A DNA stretch of 64,000 bases from Acidobacteriota bacterium (GCA_013289835.1 JABCZG010000021.1:22495-86494), one strand, 5' to 3'. Positions 52,424-61,449 are shown, counted from the stretch's first letter. Translations and numbers: made by a program. Notes: generated by a model from the sequence alone, not told the origin.

Positions 52424-52688
52424 GAAGAGGCCCGCGTCGGCCGAGAGCATTGCGCGAATGGCGGACCGCGGTAAGGATGTCTCGCGGTTTTTCACCAATT
52501 CCGGCCAGATGAGGAAGCCCATCCAGCGCGTGAATGTAGACTTCACGGCTTCGATGCTGGAAGAATTGGAGAATGCCGCGAAAGAACTGAACGTGAGCCG
52601 CCAGGCGGTCATCAAGACCCTGATTCGACAAGGATTGGATCAGCGCCACATCGCAAGGACCTCCCGCAGAAGAACTCACCGGTCCTGA
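52404..52688 (+). CDS. CopG-type antitoxin paired with BrnT
   Basis: The 94-aa protein has a flexible basic N-terminal half (KKRPASAESIARMADRGKDVSRFF) and a ribbon-helix-helix domain (PIQRVNVDFTASMLEELENAAKELNVSRQAVIKTLIRQGL, about residues 40-78). VNVDF is the DNA-contacting strand. It is expected to neutralise the toxin with its flexible part and to repress the pair at the operator 52122-52138. The end RTSRRRTHRS is basic. It overlaps the toxin gene, so translation is coupled. Confidence 0.85.
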   Translation: MKNTSRKKRPASAESIARMADRGKDVSRFFTNSGQMRKPIQRVNVDFTASMLEELENAAKELNVSRQAVIKTLIRQGLDQRHIARTSRRRTHRS

Positions 52689-52876
52689 CACTGAACTAAC
52701 TCTGCCCGCGCTTCGAACCATAACTGCGGGGAGTAACCGTCATCTAGGACTAAACGAGTCGCATTGCCGCAAAATTCGTGGCACATGCGCGATGCTTGGA
52801 GATTGCTACGGTTCGGAGGGCTCGGCTACAATCTAGCGTTTCTTTGCGTGGGAAGAGAGATCGTCTTCTAGGGCAT

Positions 52877-54316
52877 ATGGCCGAAATCCAGCTGCATAAT
52901 ACGCTGACCGGAAAAGTCGAACCGTTTGTTCCGCAAAAGGCGGGCGAAGTGCGGATGTACACGTGCGGGCCGACGGTGTACGACTACGCGCACATCGGCA
53001 ATTACCGGACGTTTGTGTTTCAGGACATTCTGAGACGCTTCCTGAAGCTGCGCGGCTATCGGCTGCTTCACGTAATGAACCTGACGGATGTGGACGACCG
53101 CATCATCGCCAACGCGGCCGCGGCTGGGAAGAGCATTCGCGACTACACGGAGAAGTTTGTGCAGGCCTTTTTCGAGGATTGCAAAACACTGAGCATCGAA
53201 TCGCCGGAACATTGGATCCGGGCCACCGATCATATCGAAGACATGGTGAAGCTGATCGAGCGGCTCCAGAAGAAAACGTTCACGTATCCGAGCGAAGGCT
53301 CGATTTATTACCGCATCGCGAAATTTCCGAACTACGGGAAGCTTTCGAAGATCGATCTGACGGGAATCCAAGCCGGCGCGCGCGTGGACAACGACCGCTA
53401 CGAAAAGGAAAGTGCGCGGGACTTTGCGCTGTGGAAGGCGCCGAAACCGGGGGAGCATTTCTGGGAGACGGAGATCGGGCCCGGGCGTCCAGGCTGGCAC
53501 ATTGAATGCTCGGCGATGGCGATGAAATATCTCGGCGAGACGCTGGACATTCACACTGGCGGGATTGACCTGGCGTTTCCTCATCATGAAAACGAAATCG
53601 CGCAGAGTGAGGCGGCGACGGGGAAGCCGTTTGTGCGCTACTGGCTGCACGCGGAGCACTTGTTGGTGGAAGGCGAGAAGATGTCCAAGTCGCTAGGGAA
53701 TTTTTTCACGCTGCGCGACTTGTTTGGAAAGGGCTATAAGCCTTCGGCGCTGCGATTCGCCTTGGCGAGCGTTCCTTATAGAAAGCAGCTCAATTTCACG
53801 TTTGATGGATTGCAGCAGGCGACGAGTTCGGTGGAGCGTTTGCGGAATTTCGCGGACCGGCTGAAGCAAGGCAAATTTCCCGCGGGCACGCAGAAAGGCA
53901 TGGCCGAAAGGATTGTCAAAGCCGCGGAAGAGTTCGATGCAGGCCTTTCGGACGATTTGAATACCGCACGCGGGCTGGCGGCGGTGTACGACCTCGTGCG
54001 CGAAGCTAATATCGCGATGGATAAAGGCGAATTCCGTCAGGGTGATGTGGCTGCGGTGAAGGGGGTTTTGGCGGATTTTGACAAGGTATTCGCGGTGCTG
54101 GAAGACAACGACGCGGAAAAGCTGCGCGCACTGGGCTACGGCAGTGCGGAAAGCGGGCCGGACGACAGGGAGATCGATAAGTTGGTGGCGGAGCGCAACG
54201 CGGCAAAGAAAAAACGCGATTTTACCACTGCGGACCGCATCCGCAAGGAACTCGCGGATCGTGGTATACTCATAGAGGACACGAAGGATGGAAGTGTCCG
54301 TTGGAAGCGCAAGTGA
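52877..54316 (+). CDS. cysS: Cysteinyl-tRNA synthetase
   Basis: The 479-aa class I enzyme charges tRNA-Cys. It has CGPTVYDYAHIGNYRTFVFQDILRR (HIGH variant HIGN, with the first zinc Cys), the HIECSAM and HHENE zinc ligands, and EKMSKSLGNFFTLRDL (KMSKS). The length is normal. ATG 52877 gives the usual MAEIQLHNTLTGK beginning; the longer frame upstream is unlikely. A tRNA-Cys gene lies 3.4 kb downstream. It is read on the same strand as the following aminotransferase, with a gap of about 200 bases. Confidence 0.96.
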   Translation: MAEIQLHNTLTGKVEPFVPQKAGEVRMYTCGPTVYDYAHIGNYRTFVFQDILRRFLKLRGYRLLHVMNLTDVDDRIIANAAAAGKSIRDYTEKFVQAFFEDCKTLSIESPEHWIRATDHIEDMVKLIERLQKKTFTYPSEGSIYYRIAKFPNYGKLSKIDLTGIQAGARVDNDRYEKESARDFALWKAPKPGEHFWETEIGPGRPGWHIECSAMAMKYLGETLDIHTGGIDLAFPHHENEIAQSEAATGKPFVRYWLHAEHLLVEGEKMSKSLGNFFTLRDLFGKGYKPSALRFALASVPYRKQLNFTFDGLQQATSSVERLRNFADRLKQGKFPAGTQKGMAERIVKAAEEFDAGLSDDLNTARGLAAVYDLVREANIAMDKGEFRQGDVAAVKGVLADFDKVFAVLEDNDAEKLRALGYGSAESGPDDREIDKLVAERNAAKKKRDFTTADRIRKELADRGILIEDTKDGSVRWKRK

Positions 54317-54513
54317 CTATTAAGCTGCAAATTCGTTCTCAGTACCCCCCGGGGTTCCTCTCGCCGGCCGCGCAACGGCCCGGTCTGTTTGGCGTTGACT
54401 AACTAACCTTTCTTTCTCCTTCGCAGGCTGCTTGTGGATTCGTCCGCTTGCCGGCTTGCACTCCGTCGTTTTCTATCCACACGAACCGTATGAAGTCTTT
54501 TCTGGAGGAAGAG

Positions 54514-55863
54514 ATGCCAACCACATTGGAAGCAAAAACGCCCCGGCTCGTGACTGCGCTCCCCGGGCCGAACGCCAAGCGAGTGCTGGAGCAAGATGCG
54601 AAATTCATGTCGCCGTCATATACGCGCGACTATCCCCTGGTGGCCAAACGGGGGCACGGGGCCATCGTCGAAGACGTGGACGGAAATGCGTTTCTCGATT
54701 TTGCGGCAGGGATCGCGGTGTGCTCGACGGGGCACTGCCATCCGAAAGTCGTCGCGGCGATTCAGAAGCAGGCGGCGGAACTGATTCACATGTCCGGGAC
54801 GGATTTCTATTATGAGAGCATGCCGCAGCTGGCAGAGCGTCTGGCGCTGACAATGCCGGGCAGCGAAGCAAAGAAGACGTTCTTTACCAACTCGGGCACG
54901 GAAGCCGTGGAAGGCGCCATCAAGCTGGCGCGTTACGCGACAAAGCGCGACAAAATGATCGCGTTTTACGGCTGCTTCCATGGACGATCCATGGGAGCGC
55001 TTTCCCTGACAGCGTCGAAATCCACGCAACGCAAAGGATTTGGAGCGCTGCTCAGTGGAATCGAGCATATTCCGTATCCGTATGCGTACCGCTGTGCGCA
55101 CGGGCACACGGCGGAGACGTGCGGCGCGGAGATTTTGGAACAACTCGAAGGGCAGATCTTCAAGCGACTGTTTGATCCCGAGGACGTCGCTGGGATCATC
55201 ATCGAGCCGATTCAGGGCGAGGGCGGATACGTCGTGGCGCCGAACTTCTTCCTGCAGGAACTTCAGCGAATCTGCCGGCAGCACGGAATCATGTTGATCG
55301 TGGACGAAGTGCAATCGGGAATGGGTCGCACGGGAAAGTGGTGGGCGCACGAATTTGCCGGGATCGAGCCGGACATTCTCTGCTCCGCGAAGGGAATTGC
55401 CAGCGGCATGCCGCTAGGCGCAATCGTCGCGAAAGAAAGCGTGATGCGCTGGAAGCCCGGTTCGCACGGCACGACGTTCGGCGGAAACCCCGTCTGCATC
55501 GCGGCCGCACTGGCCACCATGGAATTGATCGGCAATGAATACAAGGAAAACGCACGGCGCATGGGCGAGTACCTCTTCGCGCGCATGGCGCAGTGGACAA
55601 AGAACTACAAAATCGTGGGCGACGTGCGCGGGCGCGGATTGATGATCGGAATCGAAATCGTGCGGGATCAGCGGACGAAGGAAAAGGCCGCGGATCTGCG
55701 AAACGCGATTGTTGATCTCGCGTTCCACAAGGGATTGCTCTTGCTTGGCGCGGGCGAGAACACACTCCGACTTTCACCGCCCCTCTTGATTGACGAGGAG
55801 CAGGCGGACTTCGCTTTGGACACGCTCGAGGAATGCTTCTGCGAGGCGGAGAGGAAGATTTAA
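54514..55863 (+). CDS. PLP-dependent ornithine/4-aminobutyrate-type aminotransferase
   Basis: The 449-aa class III aminotransferase has GTEAVEGAIKLARYATKRDKMIAFYGCFHGRSMGALSLTASK, IIEPIQGEGGY, VDEVQSGMGRTGKWWAHEF and the Schiff-base Lys in CSAKGIASGMPLGA. It sits in the acetylornithine/4-aminobutyrate family. The additional Cys-rich stretch PYAYRCAHGHTAETCGAEILEQLEG (about residues 190-214) is found in acidobacterial and archaeal enzymes and may bind a metal. I cannot decide between arginine synthesis and GABA use because no arginine gene is adjacent. ATG 54514 follows GGAGGAAGAG. Confidence 0.88.
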   Translation: MPTTLEAKTPRLVTALPGPNAKRVLEQDAKFMSPSYTRDYPLVAKRGHGAIVEDVDGNAFLDFAAGIAVCSTGHCHPKVVAAIQKQAAELIHMSGTDFYYESMPQLAERLALTMPGSEAKKTFFTNSGTEAVEGAIKLARYATKRDKMIAFYGCFHGRSMGALSLTASKSTQRKGFGALLSGIEHIPYPYAYRCAHGHTAETCGAEILEQLEGQIFKRLFDPEDVAGIIIEPIQGEGGYVVAPNFFLQELQRICRQHGIMLIVDEVQSGMGRTGKWWAHEFAGIEPDILCSAKGIASGMPLGAIVAKESVMRWKPGSHGTTFGGNPVCIAAALATMELIGNEYKENARRMGEYLFARMAQWTKNYKIVGDVRGRGLMIGIEIVRDQRTKEKAADLRNAIVDLAFHKGLLLLGAGENTLRLSPPLLIDEEQADFALDTLEECFCEAERKI

Positions 55864-55997
55864 TGCTGCGAACGCGTTGATTTCCTCGCGTTCGCCGTGG
55901 ATTCGCAAGGAATCCCGTGGCTGCCGAAGAAGAAACATGGCATCCACGGGATTTTTGTTTATACTGCGCGGAGAAAGAGGGCCTTCGTAGCAGGACC

Positions 55998-56471
55998 ATG
56001 CCGATTTTTTCGCAATTGATGTTTCAAGCAGTGCGCTGGGCGGCGCGGCGGGGCCTGCGCGAGGAAGATACTTTTTCCTCGGACGACAGGAAACAGGAAG
56101 CCCGGCGGGCGGGGGTGCGCGGAGAGACGTATGCGTACTGGTATTTGCGGCGGAATGGGTACGTGTTTGTGGCGCGGAATTACACGCCGAGGGGGATCAA
56201 GGGCGAGATCGATCTGGTAGGGTACGATGGCAAGACACTGGCTTTTGTGGAAGTGCGGACGCGTACGGTGAGAGAGGACTTGAGCGCACTGCCGGAACTC
56301 AGCGTGACCAGAGAAAAACAGCACGTTGTGGTTCGCACGGCGCAGCGGTTCCTGGCAGAACGCCATGTTGGTGAGTGCCCGTGCCGTTTTGACGTTGTGG
56401 CGATTGACAACCGGCCGGGACAGGCACCGGCGGTGCGGTTGCACAAGGACGCGTTTAGCCCCCAGATGTGA
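55998..56471 (+). CDS. YraN/UPF0102 family protein
   Basis: The 157-aa product has the UPF0102 core: RGETYAYWYLRRNGYVFVARNYTPRGIKGEIDLVGYDGKTLAFVEVRTRT, with E and D residues of an endonuclease-like (PD-D/ExK) fold. Its role is unknown, perhaps Holliday-junction or DNA processing. The first 40 residues (MPIFSQLMFQAVRWAARRGLREEDTF) are an extension compared with typical 120-aa members. ATG 55998 is the chosen start; a GTG further upstream is possible. It is followed by galT on the same strand. Confidence 0.88.
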   Translation: MPIFSQLMFQAVRWAARRGLREEDTFSSDDRKQEARRAGVRGETYAYWYLRRNGYVFVARNYTPRGIKGEIDLVGYDGKTLAFVEVRTRTVREDLSALPELSVTREKQHVVVRTAQRFLAERHVGECPCRFDVVAIDNRPGQAPAVRLHKDAFSPQM

Positions 56472-56582
56472 CCTCGGGCTGGCAGGACCACTTCACTCGG
56501 GCACCAGACGGAGTACAATTCAATACCAGAGGGTAGCCATCCCCACGCGGGATGAAGCACAGCACAGTCGAGGAGGATTTCT

Positions 56583-57611
56583 TTGCCGGAGTTGCGGAAG
56601 GACCCGATCACGGGACGATGGGTGATCATTTCGACGGAGCGCGGGAAGCGCCCGAATGATTTCTTGCGCGAGAGCGTATTCGCGAAGGACGCGAAGAATT
56701 GCCCGTTCTGCGCGGGCAACGAAGCCAAAACGCCGCCGGAGGTTTTGGTGTATGGCCGCAATGGCGGCGGGGCAAATACCGCGGGCTGGAATATTCGAGT
56801 GGTGCCGAACAAGTTTCCAGCGCTGGGGATCGAAGGCGACCTGGACCGGGAGGGCGAAGGGCTCTTCGACAAGATGAATGGCATCGGCGCGCATGAGGTG
56901 ATCATCGAATCGCCCGAGCATACCGCCACGTTGGCATCACTGCCGGAGCGCGCGGTAGAGGATGTGCTGTGGGGTTACCGCGACCGCATGCTGGACCTGA
57001 AGAATGACAAGCGATTCCGCTACGTGCTGATTTTCAAGAATCATGGAGAGGCGGCGGGCGCGACCGTAGAGCATCCGCACTCGCAACTGATTGCTCTGCC
57101 GATCGTGCCGCGGCGCGTGCGCGAAGAGGTGGACAACTGCTGGCACTATTACGACGAGAAGGAGCGGTGCATATTCTGCGACATCATCCGGCAGGAGCGT
57201 GACACGGGCGAACGGGTGGTCGGCGAGAACGAACATTTCATTACGCTGTCTCCGTATGCGTCGCGGTTTCCGTTTGAGATGTGGCTGCTGCCTAAAGTGC
57301 ACGGATCGTCGTATGAAAACAACCAGAGCTCGATGTACGCGAGTCTGGCGCGGATGCTGAAAGATACGCTGATGCGGCTGGACGAAGTGCTGGACCGGCC
57401 GGCATACAACTTCATGATTCATACCTCGCCGATCGGGGAAGAGATCAACGATCACTACCACTGGCACATTGAGATTATTCCGAAGCTGACGAAGGTGGCG
57501 GGTTTCGAATGGGGCACGGGTTTTTACATCAATCCCACACCGCCGGAAGAGTCGGCTCGTTTCTTGCGCGAGGCAAAGATCTCCATGCCTGCGGCTTCCG
57601 AGAAAAAGTAG
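56583..57611 (+). CDS. galT: Galactose-1-phosphate uridylyltransferase
   Basis: The 342-aa enzyme exchanges UMP between UDP-glucose and galactose 1-phosphate in the Leloir pathway. The zinc pair CPFCAGNE, the active-site HPHSQL (about residues 162-166), the CIFCD pair and the second His region NDHYHWHIEI are typical. The start is TTG 56583, twelve bases after GAGGAGGA, as no ATG is available. No galK or galE is next to it, so in this genome it may have a different nucleotidyl role. The tRNA-Cys gene follows. Confidence 0.9.
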   Translation: MPELRKDPITGRWVIISTERGKRPNDFLRESVFAKDAKNCPFCAGNEAKTPPEVLVYGRNGGGANTAGWNIRVVPNKFPALGIEGDLDREGEGLFDKMNGIGAHEVIIESPEHTATLASLPERAVEDVLWGYRDRMLDLKNDKRFRYVLIFKNHGEAAGATVEHPHSQLIALPIVPRRVREEVDNCWHYYDEKERCIFCDIIRQERDTGERVVGENEHFITLSPYASRFPFEMWLLPKVHGSSYENNQSSMYASLARMLKDTLMRLDEVLDRPAYNFMIHTSPIGEEINDHYHWHIEIIPKLTKVAGFEWGTGFYINPTPPEESARFLREAKISMPAASEKK

Positions 57612-57660
57612 AATTGCGGATCAACGTCCGGCTAGGCTGGCCGGAGAGTCTCGGCAAATT

Positions 57661-57669
57661 TGCTATACT
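57661..57669 (+). promoter_or_regulatory. Extended -10 promoter of tRNA-Cys
   Basis: TGCTATACT is an extended -10 (TGn plus TATACT) ending ten bases before the tRNA. No clear -35 is visible at 17 bases, which is usual for extended -10 promoters. Confidence 0.55.
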
Positions 57670-57678
57670 AAGAGATTC

Positions 57679-57755
57679 GGCGCGGTACCCAAGTGGCCCA
57701 AGGGAGAGGTCTGCAAAACCTCCATTCGTGGGTTCGAATCCCACCCGCGCCTCCA
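57679..57755 (+). tRNA. tRNA-Cys (GCA)
   Basis: The acceptor stem GGCGCGG pairs with CCGCGCC, with U73 and an encoded CCA. The anticodon loop CTGCAAA at 57711-57717 gives the anticodon GCA (57713-57715), and the T arm is GTGGGTTCGAATCCCAC. U73 and the GCA anticodon are identity elements of tRNA-Cys. It lies 3.4 kb after cysS. Confidence 0.97.
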
Positions 57756-58041
57756 AGGTTTTCTGCAACCCGGCGAAGCGAGACTTCCCGCACCAGATAG
57801 TTCCAAAAGTGAACGGTTCGAATGCCTTCGTTCCATCTCAGTACCGCAACAGACCTAGTGTCCACCCAGCCCTCCGAGGCCTGCAGCTAAACTCAATTCT
57901 TATCAATTACTTAGAAGGCGAGCAAGGAGCGAAGCTGGTCCTCAGCGTGCCCTAGTCGGTTGGAGGAAGCTGTGTGCTTATCCTTAGCACTGTCGAAATG
58001 GACCGGCCAACCGGGGGAAAGAAGCATGGAAGAGGCAGGTC

Positions 58042-58416
58042 ATGAAAGAAGCCGAACAAGCCTCGCCTTGCCAGATATTCGATCGCGGAGAACTTCTGGC
58101 GCGCGTGGAGAACGACTGCGAATTGCTGGGTGACATCATTACGATTTTTAAGGAAGACTTCCCAAGTCATCTTCATGACCTCCGTGAAGCGGTGAAAGCT
58201 CGTGATGGCAAAAGCGTTGCAATTGCGGCCCATACCTTGAAGGGGATGCTTTCCAATCTTGCGGCTGCGCAAGCGGCCAGTTCCGTGGCCCGGCTGGAGC
58301 AGATGGGATGCCAGGGAGATTCCCAGGGATTTGACGAGGCTTTTGCGGCCTTCGAGGACGATGCAAGCAAGGTGATACCGCTTTTAGAAGCGTGCATGGC
58401 CGAGGAATGCCGGTGA
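58042..58416 (+). CDS. Hpt-domain phosphotransfer protein
   Basis: This 124-aa protein is one histidine phosphotransfer domain. FDRGELLARVENDCELLGDIITIFKEDFPSHLHDLREAV leads to IAAHTLKGMLSNLAA with the phospho-His at residue 64. It receives a phosphoryl group from a receiver and passes it to another receiver. Its stop is overlapped by the next gene (GTGA at 58413-58416), whose receiver is the obvious partner. No sensor kinase is adjacent, so the donor lies elsewhere. Confidence 0.92.
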   Translation: MKEAEQASPCQIFDRGELLARVENDCELLGDIITIFKEDFPSHLHDLREAVKARDGKSVAIAAHTLKGMLSNLAAAQAASSVARLEQMGCQGDSQGFDEAFAAFEDDASKVIPLLEACMAEECR

Positions 58417-59381
58417 GAATCCTGATTGCGGATGATGAAGCCATGTCGCGACGGCTGCTTCAGAAAACGCTGGAACGCGCGGGCTATCAGGTATGTACGG
58501 CGGAGAATGGGCGCCAGGCGGCGGATATCCTGTGCAGCCTGGATGGGCCAAAGCTTGCGTTGCTGGACTGGATGATGCCGCTTTTGAATGGGCCGGGAGT
58601 CTGCAGGGAGGTCCGGAAAGCGAAAGAGCAGTCCTACATTTACATGGTGCTATTGACGTCGAAGGAGGCGAAAGAAGACATCGTGGCGGGACTGGAATCC
58701 GGAGCCGACGATTATCTTGTCAAGCCGTTCGATACCGCAGAGCTCAAAGCGCGCTTACGGACGGGATTGCGGATCCTCGATCTGGAAGACCGGCTGGTGG
58801 AGGCGCGGGAGGATATGCGATTCAAGGCGTCGCATGACACGCTGACTACTCTCTGGAATCGCGGGGTAATACTGGAGTTGATGGGGCAGGAGCTCTCGCG
58901 TTCGCATCGCGAGAATGCGACGACGGTCGTGGTGCTCTGCGACCTAGATCACTTCAAGGCAGTGAATGATTCCTTTGGCCACTTGGTTGGAGATGAGGTC
59001 TTGCGGGAAACGGCGAAACGGTTGCTTGCCTCCGTGCGATCGTACGATTTCGTGGGCCGCTATGGCGGCGAGGAGTTTCTCGTGGTCTTGAACAACTGCG
59101 ATCCCGCCTTTGCGTTCGCGCGTGCGGAAGAGATTCGAAACACCATTGCGCAGCGTCCCGTGAAAACCTCAGGCGGTCCTGTTTCGGTCACGATCAGCCT
59201 GGGCTTGTTGCTCAGTCACGAATGGGCTACACGGTCGGTCGAGGAACTTCTTCACGAAGCCGATAAAGCGCTGTACGGGGCGAAGGAGGCGGGGCGCAAT
59301 TGCGTGAAGCTGGCAAAACCGAAAGCGGCCGCGAGTGTGTCGGAATACCGGGTGCGCGAGCCGGTCAAACAGAGACGATGA
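58413..59381 (+). CDS. Receiver-GGDEF response regulator (diguanylate cyclase)
   Basis: The 322-aa protein has a receiver domain with acidic pocket Asp8-Asp9, phospho-acceptor Asp52 (LLDWMMP), Thr82 and Lys104, then a GGDEF domain with GGEEF at 218-222 and the I-site RSYD (209-212). It should make c-di-GMP when phosphorylated, in the manner of PleD or WspR. I choose GTG 58413 because GAGGA lies six bases before it and it overlaps the hpt stop (GTGA). Earlier starts at 58392 or 58407 are possible. Together with the Hpt protein it forms the end of a phosphorelay. Confidence 0.94.
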   Translation: MRILIADDEAMSRRLLQKTLERAGYQVCTAENGRQAADILCSLDGPKLALLDWMMPLLNGPGVCREVRKAKEQSYIYMVLLTSKEAKEDIVAGLESGADDYLVKPFDTAELKARLRTGLRILDLEDRLVEAREDMRFKASHDTLTTLWNRGVILELMGQELSRSHRENATTVVVLCDLDHFKAVNDSFGHLVGDEVLRETAKRLLASVRSYDFVGRYGGEEFLVVLNNCDPAFAFARAEEIRNTIAQRPVKTSGGPVSVTISLGLLLSHEWATRSVEELLHEADKALYGAKEAGRNCVKLAKPKAAASVSEYRVREPVKQRR

Positions 59382-59435
59382 TTACCGGGTGCACTTGCGA
59401 ACATAAAATATTTCAGCGAGAAAAATCGAGTGCCC

Positions 59436-59882
59436 TTATATCTTCGCGTTTGCCTTGCCCATCATCTGCCGCATCGCCGCCGTAGAACCGGGAGCGTGCT
59501 TTTCGCGCCAGACTTCGAGGCGCTTGCAGGTATCCTCGATGTTCTGGAATAAGTGGGGATTCTTGAACGCTGACCGCCACGTCGGCACAATCGAGCGCAT
59601 GCGATCCCATACGACCCAGATCTCCCCGTTGCTTTCAAAGAATAACTCGTCGTTAATTAAGCCACGATTCACGATGCTGGCCACCATCTCCCAATAGCTG
59701 ATGACCATGCGAATGTAGGTATTCTCTTCGCTGCCTTGCGGGTATCTTTCCGTCATCTCTTCGGGCGAAGTCGGGTGAAAGTGTTCGACAAACCAGGCGC
59801 GCGCCTGGCGGATGCGCGTCTCGCGACGCATGTCGTAGAGCCGCAGCATCAAATTGACTTCTTCAAACGAAATCTGGGCCAT
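59436..59882 (-). CDS. Conserved hypothetical protein, paralogue of 2640-3080
   Basis: This 148-aa soluble helical protein shares the ordered motifs LYDMRRETRIRQARAWF, GSEENTYIR, SYWEMVAS, LINDELFFES and NPHLFQNIE with the protein at 2640. Both therefore come from one duplicated family. No catalytic motif or membrane span is seen. ATG 59882 follows GGAG. It lies 18 bases downstream of the MscS gene on the same strand and is probably co-transcribed with it. The partner gene differs from the one of its paralogue (an M23 peptidase), so there is no common functional clue beyond envelope-related neighbours. Confidence 0.75.
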   Translation of the reverse strand: MAQISFEEVNLMLRLYDMRRETRIRQARAWFVEHFHPTSPEEMTERYPQGSEENTYIRMVISYWEMVASIVNRGLINDELFFESNGEIWVVWDRMRSIVPTWRSAFKNPHLFQNIEDTCKRLEVWREKHAPGSTAAMRQMMGKANAKI

Positions 59883-59899
59883 GACGGAATCTCCTCGCG

Positions 59900-60778
59900 T
59901 TAACTCATCGCGTCTTGCTGGGGCGCTTCTTGCGGGGAGTGAGAAACGCCTGCCAGTTCGATGCGCTGGACACTTGAAACGGGTATGCCTTGCTTTTGAA
60001 ACTCGAGCTGGATGCGGCGGCGCAGCTCGCGCGCCACTTCATCCTGGCGCGTCGGCGCGGTGCGCACCTGCAGACGCACCGTGGATGAAGTGCGGTCAAA
60101 GTGCTGGACACCCAGGATCCTGGGACCATCCACGAGCGCTTGTGACCAGGCCGGATCACCTCGCAAGTCCGCCGCAGCGGACTCCAGCGCTTGAAGAGTT
60201 TTTTCGATGGGTGTCTCTGGAGAGAGTGAAACATCCACGAAGGCTTGGGACCAATCGCGGCTGAGGTTGCTCACCGTGCGAATCTCGCCATTGGCGATGG
60301 TGACTAGGGCGCCGCGAGCGTCACGGATCACGGTACGGCGCAAAGTGAGATGCTCGACGCGGCCGATATTGTCGGCGATCTGGATGGTGTCGCCAACGAC
60401 GTACTGATCTTCCAGGACGATATAGAAGCCGGTGATGATATCGCGCACGAGGGACTGCGCGCCAAAACCGATGGCGAGGCTGCCCAGACCGGCTAAGGCG
60501 ACCGCTGGAGTAACGTCGATGCTGAATTCTCTGAGGGAGGTCAGCAGCGCCACGGCCCAGACGATTTTGCTTCCCGCGCCGTAAAGGACCCCGGCCACCG
60601 TACGAGTTTGCTGTTCGCGGAGCTGCGCCACGCGGCCTTGTGTTCCCGCGGTCTTGATCACCAGATTCGTCGCCGCGCGTAGCAGCCGATTCAACAGCAG
60701 CGCGATGACGAGAATCCCCAGAAGATGAAGGGCGTGGGGGAGCGTGAACTCCAGCCAATGATTGAAGGTACTGGACAT
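59900..60778 (-). CDS. Small-conductance mechanosensitive channel (MscS family)
   Basis: The 292-aa protein has three hydrophobic helices (about residues 15-30, 65-80 and 90-110). The pore helix is Gly/Ala-rich (VALAGLGSLAIGFGAQSLVRDIITGFYIVLEDQ), the family signature. The following beta domain has VGDTIQIADNIGRVEHLTLRRTVIRDARGALVTIANGEI, and a mixed alpha/beta C-terminal domain ends the protein. Channels of this type open under membrane tension and release solutes on hypo-osmotic shock. ATG 60778 is the start. The duplicated unknown gene follows. Confidence 0.9.
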   Translation of the reverse strand: MSSTFNHWLEFTLPHALHLLGILVIALLLNRLLRAATNLVIKTAGTQGRVAQLREQQTRTVAGVLYGAGSKIVWAVALLTSLREFSIDVTPAVALAGLGSLAIGFGAQSLVRDIITGFYIVLEDQYVVGDTIQIADNIGRVEHLTLRRTVIRDARGALVTIANGEIRTVSNLSRDWSQAFVDVSLSPETPIEKTLQALESAAADLRGDPAWSQALVDGPRILGVQHFDRTSSTVRLQVRTAPTRQDEVARELRRRIQLEFQKQGIPVSSVQRIELAGVSHSPQEAPQQDAMS

Positions 60779-60872
60779 AATCTAAGTGAGAGAGGGAGTA
60801 TAACATTGGAAGAGGACGTAGACAGTGTGGTCCGGCGCTCTGGGAAAAGCCGAGCAAGCGAGGGGCATTCCA

Positions 60873-61220
60873 ATGAAGGAATCGAGACGCAAGTTTCTGA
60901 CTGCAGCTTGTGTTGCAAGCGTGCCGGCGGGGTTCCTGGCGGGCTCGTTGCTGGCGCAGGCGCCTGTTGTGCGGTCTCAGCATGATCCGGACGTAAAGGA
61001 TGACGGACCGACTCCGCTCAAGCCGGACCCCAAGCTCGTCCTGGAGGAGAATCAGAAGAACATTAAGAAGGACGTCGAAAAGCTTTACGAGCTGGCCGGT
61101 GAACTGAAGGCCGAAGTAGAAAAGACGGACAACGTGCAGGTGCTTTCCCTTGCGATGCTCAAAAAAACCGAAGACATTGAAAAACTAGCGAAAGAGATCC
61201 GGGCGCGCGCAAAAGGATGA
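60873..61220 (+). CDS. Small Tat-exported coiled-coil protein
   Basis: The 115-aa protein begins MKESRRKFLTAACVASVPAGFLAGSLLA, a twin-arginine signal (SRRKFL). The mature part is a single charged helix (NQKNIKKDVEKLYELAGELKAEVEKTDNVQVLSLAMLKKTEDIEK), a probable coiled coil. It has no cofactor motif, although the Tat route usually carries folded or cofactor-bound proteins; perhaps it travels with a partner. Members of this kind recur in acidobacterial genomes. The 16 codons before ATG 60873 are not likely translated. Confidence 0.75.
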   Translation: MKESRRKFLTAACVASVPAGFLAGSLLAQAPVVRSQHDPDVKDDGPTPLKPDPKLVLEENQKNIKKDVEKLYELAGELKAEVEKTDNVQVLSLAMLKKTEDIEKLAKEIRARAKG

Positions 61221-61358
61221 AGCGTCGCGGGCGGACAGGCGAGCGCGATCGCGTGCGCGATTGTGCGCTAGCGTAAGGTCACCATACCGGATAGAATGTT
61301 AGCTCGGATGTTGTTCAAGCATGCTGCGCGCTTCGTAAAATGGAGAAGCGCTCACCAC

Positions 61359-61435
61359 GCGCCTGTAGCTCAGCTGGATAGAGCGCTGGTCTCCGGAACC
61401 AGAGGTCGGGCGTTCGAATCGCCCCAGGCGCGCCA
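61359..61435 (+). tRNA. tRNA-Arg (CCG)
   Basis: The acceptor GCGCCTG pairs with CAGGCGC, G73 and an encoded CCA follow. The anticodon stem CTGGT/ACCAG encloses CTCCGGA, giving anticodon CCG (61393-61395). The T arm is GGGCGTTCGAATCGCCC. It lies 14 bases from the stop of an integrase gene and its 3' end is the probable attachment site. Confidence 0.97.
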
Positions 61436-61449
61436 TAATTTTCAATGAC

